From positions 434,001 to 498,000 of the forward strand of contig JALLLS010000006.1 of NCBI GenBank assembly GCA_025094145.1: DNA of 64,000 nucleotides, written 5' to 3'. Positions 35,804-47,385 of the stretch are shown piece by piece (the first letter of the stretch is position 1; every line of letters starts with the position of its first letter). Made by a program: the position numbers and the translations under genes. The stretch comes from Spinellus fusiger (Eukaryota > Mucoromycota > Mucoromycetes > Mucorales > Phycomycetaceae). The notes beneath the pieces are model-generated. The model searched no databases, was not told the DNA's origin, and saw only the letters and a program-made list of their open reading frames with translations.

Positions 35804-37138
35804 TTATTTACCGGCCTTCTTCTTGCTGGCAGCACTCTCAGGCTTGCTGATAGCTACTTCAGGCTTGCTTTTGGGCTGTTTCCTGACTGCTGCCTTGCCT
35901 TTGCTAACAGACTTGGCATTGGACAGTTTACGGGTTTCCTTTCCCTTGGCCACTGCAGGCGTCACTTCTGGCGTAGAATCCACAGCCGACTTGACAATGG
36001 GCAAAGGCTCATCTTCGCTCTCATTGTCAGTTGTATCATCCGATGTTCTCAATGCCTCTTCTTCTTCCTGAGCTCCAGGTTCAATCTTAACAATGGGTGC
36101 TTCTGTAGCTGTGGCCTTCTTGGCCTTCTTGGCCTTCTTAGGCTCAACTTTGGCTTCCTTCACAGTCTCAGGCTTCTTGGCAACGACTTTCTTGGACTAT
36201 TGTTATTATGCAAGAGATACAATAAAGAAGTGTGAATAGACAACTAGCCCATGGACTATGGACTGGAAACGACCCCTACGCCTGTTGGTCGGTCGGTCGG
36301 TCTGTCTGTCTGTTGGTCGGTCTGTCTGTCTAATGTCTTACCTTGGATGACTCTTCAAGAGTGGGTTCATCGCTGAGGTCTTCCTTCTTAATAGCTTTTT
36401 TGGCTTTCTTAGAAACACGTAATTCATCAGGGAGTTCTTGGCCCATGTCGATCAAATGTTGCTTATAAGCCTCAATTTCCTTCTGGTATCTTTCCTTGTC
36501 CTTATCAGCCTGGTCTTTATAGGGCTACACGAAGAATCACACGAAGAAAATGATGAGTCTCTTTTCTCTCTCTGTTTTAGCGATTGACTAGGAATCCGTG
36601 TAATAGAATCTTGAGTCAATCGCTCCCTTTATCTATATTTATAAAAATGGATTTACCTTTTTTTCTACATCAGACATCTTATTCCAGTTTTCACCAAGAA
36701 CACGGTAATATTCCTTGGAATCTAACTCGGGAACATCTGCCTTGAGTTTGATACGGTTCTGAATAACATAGTGCACAAAGCTATGGACATTGCGCTTGGG
36801 AGCATTGCTGTCTCTTGTAGACTTCTTGCGCTTCTTCTTGCCCTCTTTTTCATCTTCATCGTATGATTTTGATGAATTGGTGGAAAGAAAGACGGCCACT
36901 TTTTTAATTTCTTCGGCAATCACAAAGAAAGCATCAGCGAGCTATTGTCTTTATATCAGTATCTCTATTCTATACACTATGGAGAGTCTTCTGGCTATCA
37001 CTAAAATAACAAGAGTAACATTCTTTTTCTTTTTCTGTTTTCCTTTTTTTCTCCCTCTTTTTCTCCGTCCAATAATATTAGACATCCTACTCCTACCTTT
37101 TGGCTGTTCAACAATGTAGAGTTTAAGTTATCAGACAT
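35804..37138 (-). CDS. HMG-box chromatin protein, Hmo1/HMGB-like
   Basis: A 300-residue nuclear DNA-binding protein from four exons in phase: 37097-37138 (MSDNLNSTLLNSQK), 36657-36941, 36342-36524 and 35804-36196. The HMG box begins DSNAPKRNVHSFVHYV (about residue 58) and runs through YRVLGENWNKMSDVEKK/PYKDQADKDKERY to about residue 130, with an intron inside it. It is preceded by an acidic/basic linker (DEDEKEGKKKRKK). The tail (about 131-300) is rich in Lys, Ala, Glu and Pro, as in Hmo1 and HMGB proteins. Such proteins bend DNA and act on rDNA and ribosomal-protein promoters or nucleosomes. Oddity: LINE E is inserted six bases upstream of the ATG, and the start codon lies within its target duplication. 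Intron 3 carries a GGTC/TGTC microsatellite. Confidence 0.87.
36281..36334. repeat. Microsatellite (GGTC/TGTC)n in an intron
   Basis: A run of GGTCGGTCGGTC and TGTCTGTC tetranucleotides within intron 3 of the HMG-box gene, directly downstream of its 5' splice site region on the minus strand. Confidence 0.9.
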
Positions 37139-37144
37139 AGGATG

Positions 37145-38233
37145 TTTTTTTAATTTTTTTGCAAAGACACTTTTATTAAGCATCTTTACGCAGTCACATG
37201 TCACACTGAGAGATCTGACTGGGAAAACTTGTTGAATTACAAGGCCACTCCACTCACCCACTCACCAACAAAAAATAGAGAATGAGGAATAAAAGCAAAA
37301 CTAGCTAAAGATTCAAGAAATAGACAAGAGAAAAAGAGCGAATCTACACTAGACTGTGTTATTTTATTTATTTATTTATTGGGTGAAAAGGGTAGGAAAG
37401 GATAGGAAAGGATCAAGCATGTTTAGAGAGAGTGGAGAGAGAGGGAGGGGGGGGGAAGAAAAGACAGGAAAAGTGTGGGAAGGAAATATCCCAACAAACA
37501 TGCCAAAGGGTCCGTAGGATTGCACTAAAGTTGTGCGTGCCGAGCCAATAAAATAGCACGGCCCTCGAGACAGGCTCGTGCCTAGCTGGGGTGGGGTCGG
37601 AAGTGAAAGATATATATCCCTAGAGAGGATTGGAGAAAAGGCAAAGATGTCTTAACAAGAGATAAATTGCTTGAATGATGGTGGAAGACAAAGACAAGGG
37701 CCACAAAAAGATAAGACGTAAGGCAAAACAGAACAAAGATAAGAAAGAAAAACAATTTAAATAAGAAAATGAAAATACATCATTAGGAGCATGAAAAGAA
37801 ATGAACACAGAGTAAGAAGAGTAGGCACAAAGTTAACAAAACTGAGGTACTTTTTTTTGCTGAATAGACAGATACAACACACCAAAACCACCCCAGTGAC
37901 GAGGTTAGCCTAGGTTGACATAACTCATGAGAGGAAACATCTTTCTTATTAAGAACTTACTTATCATGGATGTCAATTTGGCATAGAAAGTGACAGGAAA
38001 CTAGACAAGACGGAGAACATGCCAGAACTTTGAGGGTATCAAGGTGTTCACCACAGTGGCTCTACTACCAACTGACAAGAATATTTGTGAATGAATGTGG
38101 AGTGCTTACTGAAGAGTGACGGGGAATTGTTTTGCATAGGTGGTGCATTAGGAGGGAGTGTGAATGAGGGAATAACTAAGGTAAATAAGTGGAGGAGAAA
38201 AGCAGTCAATCCACAAGAGAATACCGGCTCTTT
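37145..38233 (-). mobile_element. LINE E, 5'-truncated copy of the C/D subfamily
   Basis: Begins at the 3' end signature shared with LINEs C and D (AAGACACTTTTATTAAGCATC on the plus strand after a T run) and reaches into the reverse-transcriptase C-terminal region (GGGAATAACTAAGGTAAATA, counterpart of about 25505 in LINE C). A 14-bp duplication TCAGACATAGGATG lies at 37131-37144 and 38234-38247. About 1.09 kb remain; a further internal deletion brings the GTGGGGTCGG block close to the 3' end. No intact ORF. Same orientation as the HMG-box gene. Confidence 0.87.
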
Positions 38234-38247
38234 TCAGACATAGGATG

Positions 38248-39915
38248 GAAATAAAGAGGCTACTTTTCTTTTTCTTTTTTGAGAAGCGCGTTAATTTACA
38301 AGGGAAGAAAAGTGTGAGCCTCAATAATAACAAAAATAATAGAAAACAAGTTCGAAGAAATTTTCATTGGAATTTTTTCAAGAGCCAAGAAAAAAAATTC
38401 CCCTAGACTTATCTTTGGAGAGCCCTAAAAAAATCTTGAGAGAAAAAAAAAAGATATACTTATTTTCTTTGCACTTTCTGCACAAAACCTTTCGTTTAAG
38501 TCTTGTCTTTTAGTGCTTCTTATCAGCCAGGGATTGGCTCCTTCTCTACTTATTGGTCTTATTTCCTGCTTGTATGTTCGAACACTGAATTAGAGTGGCT
38601 GAATTTCACTTGTGAATGAGACTACACATGTTATTCTCTTGCCCTGTTTTATTAACAACTGTTATGTGAGCTATACACCAATGTATATTCATCAACACAT
38701 TTGTGTATTTGTTTATCATACTATGGCTAGTCTCCTTCCACAGATATTTTCTATTTACTTGTGTCAAAAAATACTCTGTCTACTTTTAAGGATCTGAATC
38801 AATAGACCTATTTCTCAGTATAAATATACAGAGATAAGCCTATTCTTATACTCTCACAACAATAAGTAATTTCTATTCATCAAATGAACTCATGGTAAAT
38901 AATTAGTATAAGCTTTAATACCATTGTAACAGGTTTCATTATATTTCTCCCATGTATAATATTTTAATTAAGGATAAACTAAATGCTGTTAATTCAATAG
39001 AAGAAATTAACAGCTTATCTACCTAAAATTACAAGAACAAAAGAATAAATGAAATAAATTGTTCCTGTTACTACAAAGAAGAGTATTCATTTATGACTAC
39101 CCTGGTATATGGAGCAGAATAAATTAAAAATACACTTGTTCAATATGTGAATAGTTTTGCCATTACACAAAACACTGTATTCTCAGTAAAGAGATCATAC
39201 ATCTGGACACTGATAGATGCATGTGAAAAGAAAAGAAAAATCATGACAAAACAACTCCTGAAATCTCATTTGAAATGAAATTAGAGCCAGTATTAAAAAG
39301 TATCTTTAGGTTTACAGATACATGTTCTTCTTCATTCTTTGAGCATTGGCTCAAAAACAAACAATCAAAATCAAATAGTAGAAATAGTAGAAATAGTAGA
39401 AACTAGACTAATCAACGCATGAAAGGCTGTTTTTTCATCAAGATCAATGCCGTCTATAATCCATAAAGAGATCAATCGTCATCCTACTACACTATGCTAA
39501 ATGAGAGCATAAGCAAAGTTTTAAAGTAGATGTTCACCCTTTTATCTCTTCTCGCTCTTATGCAAGTACTGGAGCGTCTTTTAGATGCTTCTAGATGTTA
39601 CAGGAGACACTCATCTAATTCACCCCGTTCACAGAGTCAAACACCCTATTGAGGCTCAATATAGAGTTTGATTAGACAGGCAAGGCTGTGATTTAGATTT
39701 TAATTTCCATCCATTGCCTTTTTGACAGATAGCTCATAAGACATCAGGTGTTTTGTTTTATTTTATTTTATTATTATCTTGTAAAAGTGGCCACTTGACA
39801 CTTAATTTTTATTTATTTATTTAGTATTAAAAAGAAGGTTCTATACAATTAAGATCCATCTGCTTTCTTTAGGTAAAAAAAATATTGTTGTTATAGTTAA
39901 CATAATTTTCTATAG
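38248..39915. other. AT-rich intergenic region upstream of LINE E
   Basis: Contains the original upstream region of the HMG-box gene, now 1.1 kb further away. Minor features are an AGAAATAGT triplicate near 39376 and TTTTATTTTA runs. The ORF at 38612-38797 is unsupported. Confidence 0.4.
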
Positions 39916-40215
39916 TGTGGATACTTTCCATAATATAATTACTGAAATGGGCTGATACAACGTCATTAGCCCTAAGCTCTTGGGTGTGCATTCTATAGCA
40001 TTACAAATACGGAAGTATTTGATCCCTAGCATATTAATATATGCTAGAAGTCCTTCCTATGCTTTGGGAAGAGATTGCTTTTGTAATTTTATATAGACCA
40101 ATGTATCAGATAGAAAAATTATATAAGCTATCTATCTATTAGATAGAAGAAAGCTTTGCAAAATATATTTCTTATACTACAAACACACCTTTTGCTTCTG
40201 TTATTTTTTTGAACA
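39916..40215 (+). repeat. Solo LTR, 300 bp, ATAG duplication
   Basis: Starts TGTGGATACTTTCC, ends TTTTTTTGAACA, flanked by ATAG at 39912-39915 and 40216-40219. The tail block ACAAACACACCTTTTGCTTC is shared with the solo LTR at 29537-29719. TATA-like ATTATATAAGC precedes it. Confidence 0.62.
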
Positions 40216-40323
40216 ATAGCTTGACAAAAGGCCTATGCCATTCGAACTCCCTTTTATATATATATTATTTTAAAAAGAATTATAGCAAAAGTGTGCTGTC
40301 ATCAGTACATAAACGGCTTACTA

Positions 40324-42213
40324 CACACCCAAAGATTTTTCTGGCCTTTAAGCGGTGATATCTCCTTCCTTTTACGTCTAAAAATATTTTGCCCTTTTAT
40401 GGAACTGTGTTTAAAATCAAGAGGTTTGCGGATATCTAAATAATTGTTTTCTTTTGTGGATACCTCAATATCAAATTGTATTATCAATAGAATATATTGT
40501 TTATGAATAAAATTGTTTATTGTAATAGTATAGATAGTACTATAGTATAGCTATAGCTACTGCCCAAGTACACTCCCTCATAGCAATAGAATCCACACCC
40601 TAAAAACCTAATTCTTTGTTCTTGGAAGATAGATAACTATGCTCAGTAGTACAACCTAGAGACCCTAGACAGTATAGATGACCACCTAAGACTGACTTGA
40701 AAGGAGTCTTTACTTGCCTAATAACAATACAATGAATGTCTTGTAGAATACAATGAGCACAAGCCCAGATGAAGACACTGCTTACCTTTTTTACTTTCAG
40801 AATAGTCCATGGTAGTGTCTATCACCTCCTTCTATTGTTTCGCTTTGTTAATAATGGCACATTACCTTGCTCAGCTATGCTCATATTGATGAGTACTTGA
40901 GTGTTAAGTTGTATGTACAGTGTGAAAAATAACAAGATAATAACAAGAACAAAGAATAAAAAATATTCTTATTCTGGTGAGGTATACAGTCCCAGGCAAT
41001 AAATGAGTGGACAGCAAATCAATTTTCTATTTCTATTTTACAATTTATTCAAACAATGACACCAAGCAATGAAAATCAACCAACTCTTAGACAAGAACAT
41101 AAAGATAGTCCCATCAAAAGAAGAGAGCATAATATGTTTATTAGAGATCAAATCATAGGACAATGGAAAAGACATGCTACTTATCAAGAGATTGCTGACA
41201 CTTTCGACCTCCCAAAGAGCACAGTGTGCAAGAGTGTCCTATTGTATAAAAACAAAGGCTCTGTTACAAAGCACTGAGCAATATCTTTATAATAAAAATG
41301 TAGACAATCAGTTAGAAAAACTATTCCAAATCCCGTGTTATTCCATGAACTTTTTATTATGAACATCTTTGACTGATAGACGTACCTTTATTTTTCAAAA
41401 AAAAAAAAAAGAATTCTGTCAACTCATTTATTGTATGGGACTGTATTTATGCATAGAAAACTGATGGAATTCACAGTTTCCATTAATAGATATACAAGTT
41501 TTATGCTTTAGCACAACTTCTTAGTTTTCAAATCACGGATTAAATCAATGGCATGTGAAACCCAATTATAAAACAGAAATAGTATAAAAAGAATAGGTCA
41601 ACTCGTCTTTATTTTATTTTCTTCATGGAACCTGTTCTAAAGATTATAGCAGTGAAGGACTCAATCACTAGTATTGGATGGAAACCGGGTTATCTCTGTC
41701 AGGACATACATCTTCAATAGTCAATTATGAAAGGTTTGTAGGATACATCGAGGAGAGAGACAGAGTCACCCCAGTGTTGCATAACTAATTATTCAAATGA
41801 AGGTACTCCTGCTGTGGAAAACCAGAATGTCAATGGTTTACTCCCATTTCGTAAGATGAAGCCTTTGATCTTTATAAATCAACAACAATCAGACAAACAT
41901 CTAGCTAGTAGTAGCTAATCCACCAAAACATCAAAACATCAAAGAAGAATCCAGTGTAGTTATCGCTACACTAAACTAAGATACACGTAAGTCTCTTTTG
42001 AACCATACTACATTTCTATACTATAATTTCCCCAAAGATGCACCAATACTTTACGACAATAGTGTAGCTATTGCTAGAATAGGCAGACAGAGTTTGAAAT
42101 TGTTCATTTAGACAGCGAAAATACCTTTTTAGAACACAACAGCCAATTAGAGTAATGGTGTTATTTTATTGTCCGTGTATTGACTTTTATATCCCAAAAA
42201 TCTTTAGGTAGTG
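40324..42213 (+). mobile_element. Tc1/mariner-like element T2 with transposase HTH remnant
   Basis: TA (40322-40323), then CACACCCAAAGATTTTTCTGG; the right end is TATCCCAAAAATCTTTAGGTAGTG, then TA (42214-42215). The first ~660 bp and last ~170 bp match T1. The interior differs and retains a transposase N-terminus at 41056. The length of 1.9 kb is near that of a full Tc1-type element, but the catalytic domain is missing. Confidence 0.82.
41056..41277 (+). pseudogene. Tc1-type transposase, N-terminal HTH domain only
   Basis: 73 codons: a charged leader, then RDQIIGQWKRHATYQEIADT and FDLPKSTVCKSVLLYKNKGS, the first helix-turn-helix of Tc1/pogo-type transposases, which binds the element's terminal repeats. 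A stop follows SVTKH, and no DDE motifs occur in the remaining 930 bp. If translated, the short protein could still bind DNA; that is speculation. Confidence 0.6.
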
Positions 42214-42215
42214 TA

Positions 42216-45200
42216 ATAGACATATTGAAACATGAAATAAATCATCATTGCTTCTAAATCCACTATATCTTATATATTAAAGAAACAAGAATTTAGCAGT
42301 TAGAAAATCTTAAAAGAAAGAAGAAAAGAAGAAAAAACAGCTACAAAATCAATGGTCTGGGATGAAGCATCCAAAATAAGCTGTAGTGTGTTTGTTACAG
42401 TGATAGATCTTTTAAATTATGAAAGTGTAACAGCCTGTATTAGTATGTGTGCCTTTTGGTGGTTATTTCCTCCAAATTATCATATTTATAATTACAATTG
42501 GAGTAGAATAAAAGTATAAAAGATAACATACAAGTTCAATAGATAAATAAATAAAAATGGAACAGAGTGAATTGTGCGTCAACTCAACAAAATACCTTTG
42601 AACCCAAGAAGCCATTAACAACACTATCATATCAATAACTGAAGAGTAGCTAACACTATTATTATTAAAAACTATTTATTTCCTCTTTATTATTGTATTT
42701 CTATCTATTTTCTTTGAACTAAGAAAAGATCTAAGCCTTTCAGTTCATCCCCATCCCTCTCCTCCTCTGTGATCGCTGGAGCCTCGGCTGACTCACTGGC
42801 GAAGACTCATGCTACAGGTAAACCATCTAAAAACATAATAATAAAGTATATCTTAATGGATTTTCTCATGCAAAAGATATTATAATGTCTATTATGCTTA
42901 TTTAAATCATATTTCTACGTATATTCTGGAGAATAAGCAAATGGATCTGTTATTTTTTTATAGAAAGAGAAAGAGAGGGAGCTTCTATCTTAAGTGAATC
43001 CTGTAAGCTATTTTTTCCCGGACCTTGGAGCGTCTTTCTACAGAGATGAATGTTCCAAATGTGTAAAAGTAGCCTATATCTTTTTAGCATCCAGGGACTC
43101 GTATGAACACAAGCATTAAATTATGTTTGTATTATCGGGATTGGGGTTTATGGCTGGACTTTGATGGAGCTTTTTGTTTTTGTTAAAGCGTATGAACATA
43201 CACTCATTGATCAAAATGCCTCAGGTTGAATACATGGGCATTGATTAATATTGAATAGGCAAAATAGGATTATTTTCCTGATCCAAGCAAGAGTAAAATA
43301 AATAAATAAATAAAATAAAAACAGGGGGAGAAATATAAGATGGGTACATAGGAAGAATAAGAGTATTTGTACATATTTTTAGTTAAGAAAAAGTGATCTT
43401 GGATTAATACTTATCTATTAATTTATTTTAAGAAAAGAACAAGAGATCATCAGCCATTGCCATGATTTTATCTTAATAAGTAGAGAACTCGGATAATGAT
43501 ATATTGAACCAAATTCATTGATATCTTTGATTCATTTTCTATGCCATTTTCGGTGGCTGTAGCTTTCAAAGAAACCTCAAATGCTTAGTGTATTATTATA
43601 TAATATTCCACTATCTAGAAGATAGAATGATTAACCTCTATGTGTCCATCTTTCAAGAGAATTGCTGGTGGCCACTGAGAGAAAAAAAAGATGTGTGTTT
43701 TATACCATTGTATAAGAGTAGATACAAGATAGGGACAGCTCAATATTCTGTCATGAAGCTTCTATTTTACCTTTTGACTACTTTTTAGCTTTTATTTGAC
43801 AGCACTATAAAATGAGCCTGTATGATGGGTGTTAATCTGTCTATAGAACTTGAATGTCTTACCATCTCACTTTGTTGTGCCTCATCTATTGAGGTAATTT
43901 GCACTGACACAGAAAATAGGAGTCTAACTAACTCGATAAAGTAGAATGTATTGTGTTTGATAGATGGACGAATGAACAAAGTCTACTTTTAACTTTTGTT
44001 TTTATAGTCCACTACTATCTATTCTAATGGGTTGATAAAGATTTATCCACAAAAAATAGAAAACATTAGTTCTATGTGTTCATATCAGAATTCCAGAGAG
44101 AAAAAGAGCAGGTCTGTCTCAAGTGGCTATTATCATGAATGTTAGCCATCATGCTTATTTTAATTATTAATTATTTATTATTTATTATTTATTATTTTAA
44201 AATAAACTTGAGGTACTCTTGAGATAGAAAGCCTCAGAGGGCTTGGGAAATAGAAGGATGAACTTTTGGGTAGAGAAAGATAGTTTATTCTGTATGTATA
44301 AGTCTGTATATTTATACTACTCTAATTCTATAATCTCTATGTAGCTATTATGACTAACTTTTATCAAGTACTGCGGGTAACAGTACAGTAATCCTTACAG
44401 CTAATGACTAACATTTAGTCTGTGGATATCGACATAGCAATCGTTACGGCTAATGACTCATGGTATTTGAGTCAGCGACGACGGAAGAATGTTTATCTTC
44501 TTTTGGAACTCCGGAGAGTGCCAGGCTCACAACAATTTATTATTTATTATTTATTATTTATTATATAGAGAAAAGACAAATTGGATAGAAAATAAATGTA
44601 TTCGATTCGATTGAATTCAACAGTGCAGTTGCCTTTTTCTTTATTTATATTGTATCAATACACTATATTGAGAACCAATCACAATGACCCAACATAGAAT
44701 AAAGTAAAGATGTTAGAACTTACACACTCTATTTGTAGGACGCTCTTGTTGAATAAATAAACAACATAAAGATAGATCTAGCACTGAAAAAACACCAACT
44801 CCACAGAGCAGAAAGTTTTATTTCTTGTCTTATTTACTATTTCTTGTCTACTCTGTGTAGTTTTCTTTATAATGTGAAATAGTGTTTCATAAGGTATTTT
44901 ATTGGTGGTTCCTGTAATCTATACAATCATGGCCACAATAGACTAGATCTGTGAGTGTCATTGGCCAGTTTTCTTCCCCTTTTCTTCACCTTTCTTCTTT
45001 TTCCTTCATCTGTAGAATTAATATATTTAGGAGTAATTCCTTTTGCAGGCTTAATGTTTAGTAGTATGCAATGGTCCTAACGTGGACAGTTCTCCAATCC
45101 ACGTGATGTTTATTCACAAGGCAAGAGTAACAATTGTACACCCTATAGGCTTGGAAGAAACATGACACCGCTTCAAAGACAGATATGCTCACTCACACTT

Positions 45201-46815
45201 TTTTATGTGAGAAAAGGTTACTCAAAAACTTAGACAGGAGCTCATCGATAGGTGAATACAGTGACAGCCAGCTGTATTTGCTTTTGGATAGTATTTGACG
45301 GACCGAGAGCGGAAGACAAAGGAGGGGATACAATAAACCTTACATGATGAGATAAACTAGAGGCTTAAACATAAGAATGAAATCCAGAAAACAATGGTAG
45401 AGGAATGCCCAAGTATACATAAAGATGTCTGTCTGAGTTCAAGTCAATGCACTGTTTTTAACCTTGTACTTTCTTACAAAGACATCAAGTGGTGATGGTG
45501 GTGGTGGGTGGGATTGTTTTTGGAATAGTAGATTCTATAAAAATAAAAAGGAAAGGAAAAGGAAAGGAAAATGGACGTTTTTGAATACAAACAGGTTTCT
45601 AGGGGTCATTTCCACTATGAGCATCAATGTACTGTAGACTGTATGTTGTTTGCCCCCGTTTTAAACATTTTATCACCTTTCTTTGTTCCCTTTCTATGCG
45701 TGCTTGTGCTCATTTTTCATCTTCATGTTGTTATTGCTAGTGGCAAAGCGTCTAAAGATATATTAAGGGAAGAAGAAGAAAAAAAACAATAAAAACAAGG
45801 GATGAGTACAACACACATACTTGTTTCCAGTAATAGACAATTTCTAATGAATAGAACCTACTCTTTTCTTTTCTTTTTTCCTTAAGAATAGCAATGCTTA
45901 ATAACAAATAATGAAGTGAGTGTCTATAAAATGGACAAGCAATATGTTTTCATTTGTAGCTTAGCATTGAAAGAGGAAGCAGTCTTTATGTACTCTATAT
46001 GACTATTATAGCATGGCTATTATTACACTAAGTTTTATCTTGAGATGAAATAAAATGATCTTCATACATGTAAATAAATATTATTTTGGATACTGCCTAT
46101 TTTCGGGGTGTCGTAAATATGTACTTGGTTTGATCATTGACAGCTTCCCCAATCTTCAATGACCCTTGGTTAATATCCAGTAAGATGATAATGAAAGAAC
46201 CCTTTCCATTCAACGCATTGACTATGTTCATACACACGTGTATGGATAGTACTAGGCACCTATAGAACAGGTAAGTGGCGAGAAAGAAGCTAGGTTGTAT
46301 GGACCAATAGGAGGTAAGTATAAGAAGGGAAAGCTTTATCGGCAGAGAACCAAACAAGGAAACCCCATTTCAAGGGAACCCTATACCTAGATAGATGGCG
46401 AGATAATAATAATAAACAATGGGGCTTGTATGTTGATAGTAGCCACACACCTTTTGTCTTATTCGTCTATTTATTAGTCTCTATTTATTAGTCTCTCTCA
46501 TAATGAGCACAGTATACGCTAAATGTCGGTGTGGGACAAGAGGAGACGACACTTGGACTCAAGGCGGCCGAGAGTAAGTTGTCTCGACTCAGTACCCAGA
46601 TCCTACACAGCTCATTTGCTAAGAAACAGGGCTTACACTCTTTTCCTTTTCTCACTCAATTAAGCTTCACTCTTTTCTTCATTTCCCCCCTTTTGTCAAT
46701 GAAGACAAATAGAATTGACCTTACTGCCTTTGTGCATAAATACTAATTATCAAAAATTACTGTATACGCCACCTCCTCTCACCTACCTGATTTGGATTAG
46801 CCATGGTGCTATCCA
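42216..46815. other. Long intergenic region, no supported gene
   Basis: About 4.6 kb of AT-rich DNA with simple repeats (TTAT)n near 44165-44205 and 44538-44565. A ~110-bp GC-richer islet at 42725-42830 encodes, on the minus strand, VFASESAEAPAITEEERD followed by GDELKGLDLFLVQRK and a stop; it may be an exon remnant. ORFs at 43588, 43785, 45571, 46097 and 46531 show no domain. Confidence 0.4.
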
Positions 46816-46819
46816 ACAG

Positions 46820-46827
46820 TATATAAA
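46820..46827 (+). promoter_or_regulatory. TATA box of the secreted DPBB gene
   Basis: TATATAAA 94 bp upstream of the start codon at 46914, followed by a C/T-rich leader (CCTTCCAGCCTTCCTCTCTC) typical of strongly expressed fungal genes, and ACCACC directly before the ATG. Confidence 0.65.
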
Positions 46828-46913
46828 CATACCCTTCCAGCCTTCCTCTCTCTTCTTTATCTACCAAACGCCGGTCGTTCCCTTTCCTTCTACCTTTCAA
46901 TCCACTCACCACC

Positions 46914-47385
46914 ATGCCTTCCTTCCTCCAATTCATCTGCCTCTTTGTTGCTGCAAGCTTTGTTCAGCTATCTGTGGCTGCACCCTTGTCCAAGCGTGGT
47001 TTCTCTGGAGATGGAACCTTTTATACTGTTGGTCTTGGCTCATGCGGAACCGATGATAGTGACAGTGAACTTGTGGCTGCTTTAAACGCACCCCAAATGT
47101 CCAATGGTGCAAACCCAAACAGTAATCCCAATTGTGGTCGTCGTGCTGTGGTGACGGGTCCCAAAGGAACAGTGACAGTTAAAGTGGTAAGTTTTAAGTT
47201 TTGAATTCTATAGATTATTAGTCAATGTACATTGAGTGGTCTCTCTTATCGACTCCTATTCTTTTCTTCAGGTGGACACTTGCCCTCCCTGCAAGGCAGG
47301 CGACCTTGACTTGAGTCCTGCTGCCTTTGGAAAAATCGCAGACTTTAATGCAGGCCGTGTTCATATCACTTGGAACTGGGCCTAA
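46914..47385 (+). CDS. Small secreted RlpA-like double-psi beta-barrel protein
   Basis: 128 residues from two exons (46914-47186 and 47272-47385; GT-AG intron of 85 bp, in phase). Residues 1-22 are a signal peptide (LFVAASFVQLSVA). A Kex2-type dibasic site, LSKR, follows at about 25-28, so the mature protein should start near GFSGDGTFYTVG. The rest is one DPBB fold: GLGSCGTDDSDSELVAAL, CGRRAVVTGPKGTVTVKVVD, TCPPCKAGDLDLSPAAFGKI, with the conserved aspartates and cysteines. Such proteins (expansin/barwin-like, sometimes named riboflavin-aldehyde-forming-enzyme-like) are secreted in fungi and linked to cell-wall or development functions; enzymatic activity is not established. A good TATA box and C/T leader suggest strong regulated expression. 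A (CACT)n tract follows the stop. Confidence 0.9.

Noticed and set aside
45571..45792. 73-codon plus-strand ORF with a hydrophobic segment
   Set aside because: No homology signal, no intron or promoter support; preceded by a purine-rich simple repeat. Cannot be distinguished from chance.
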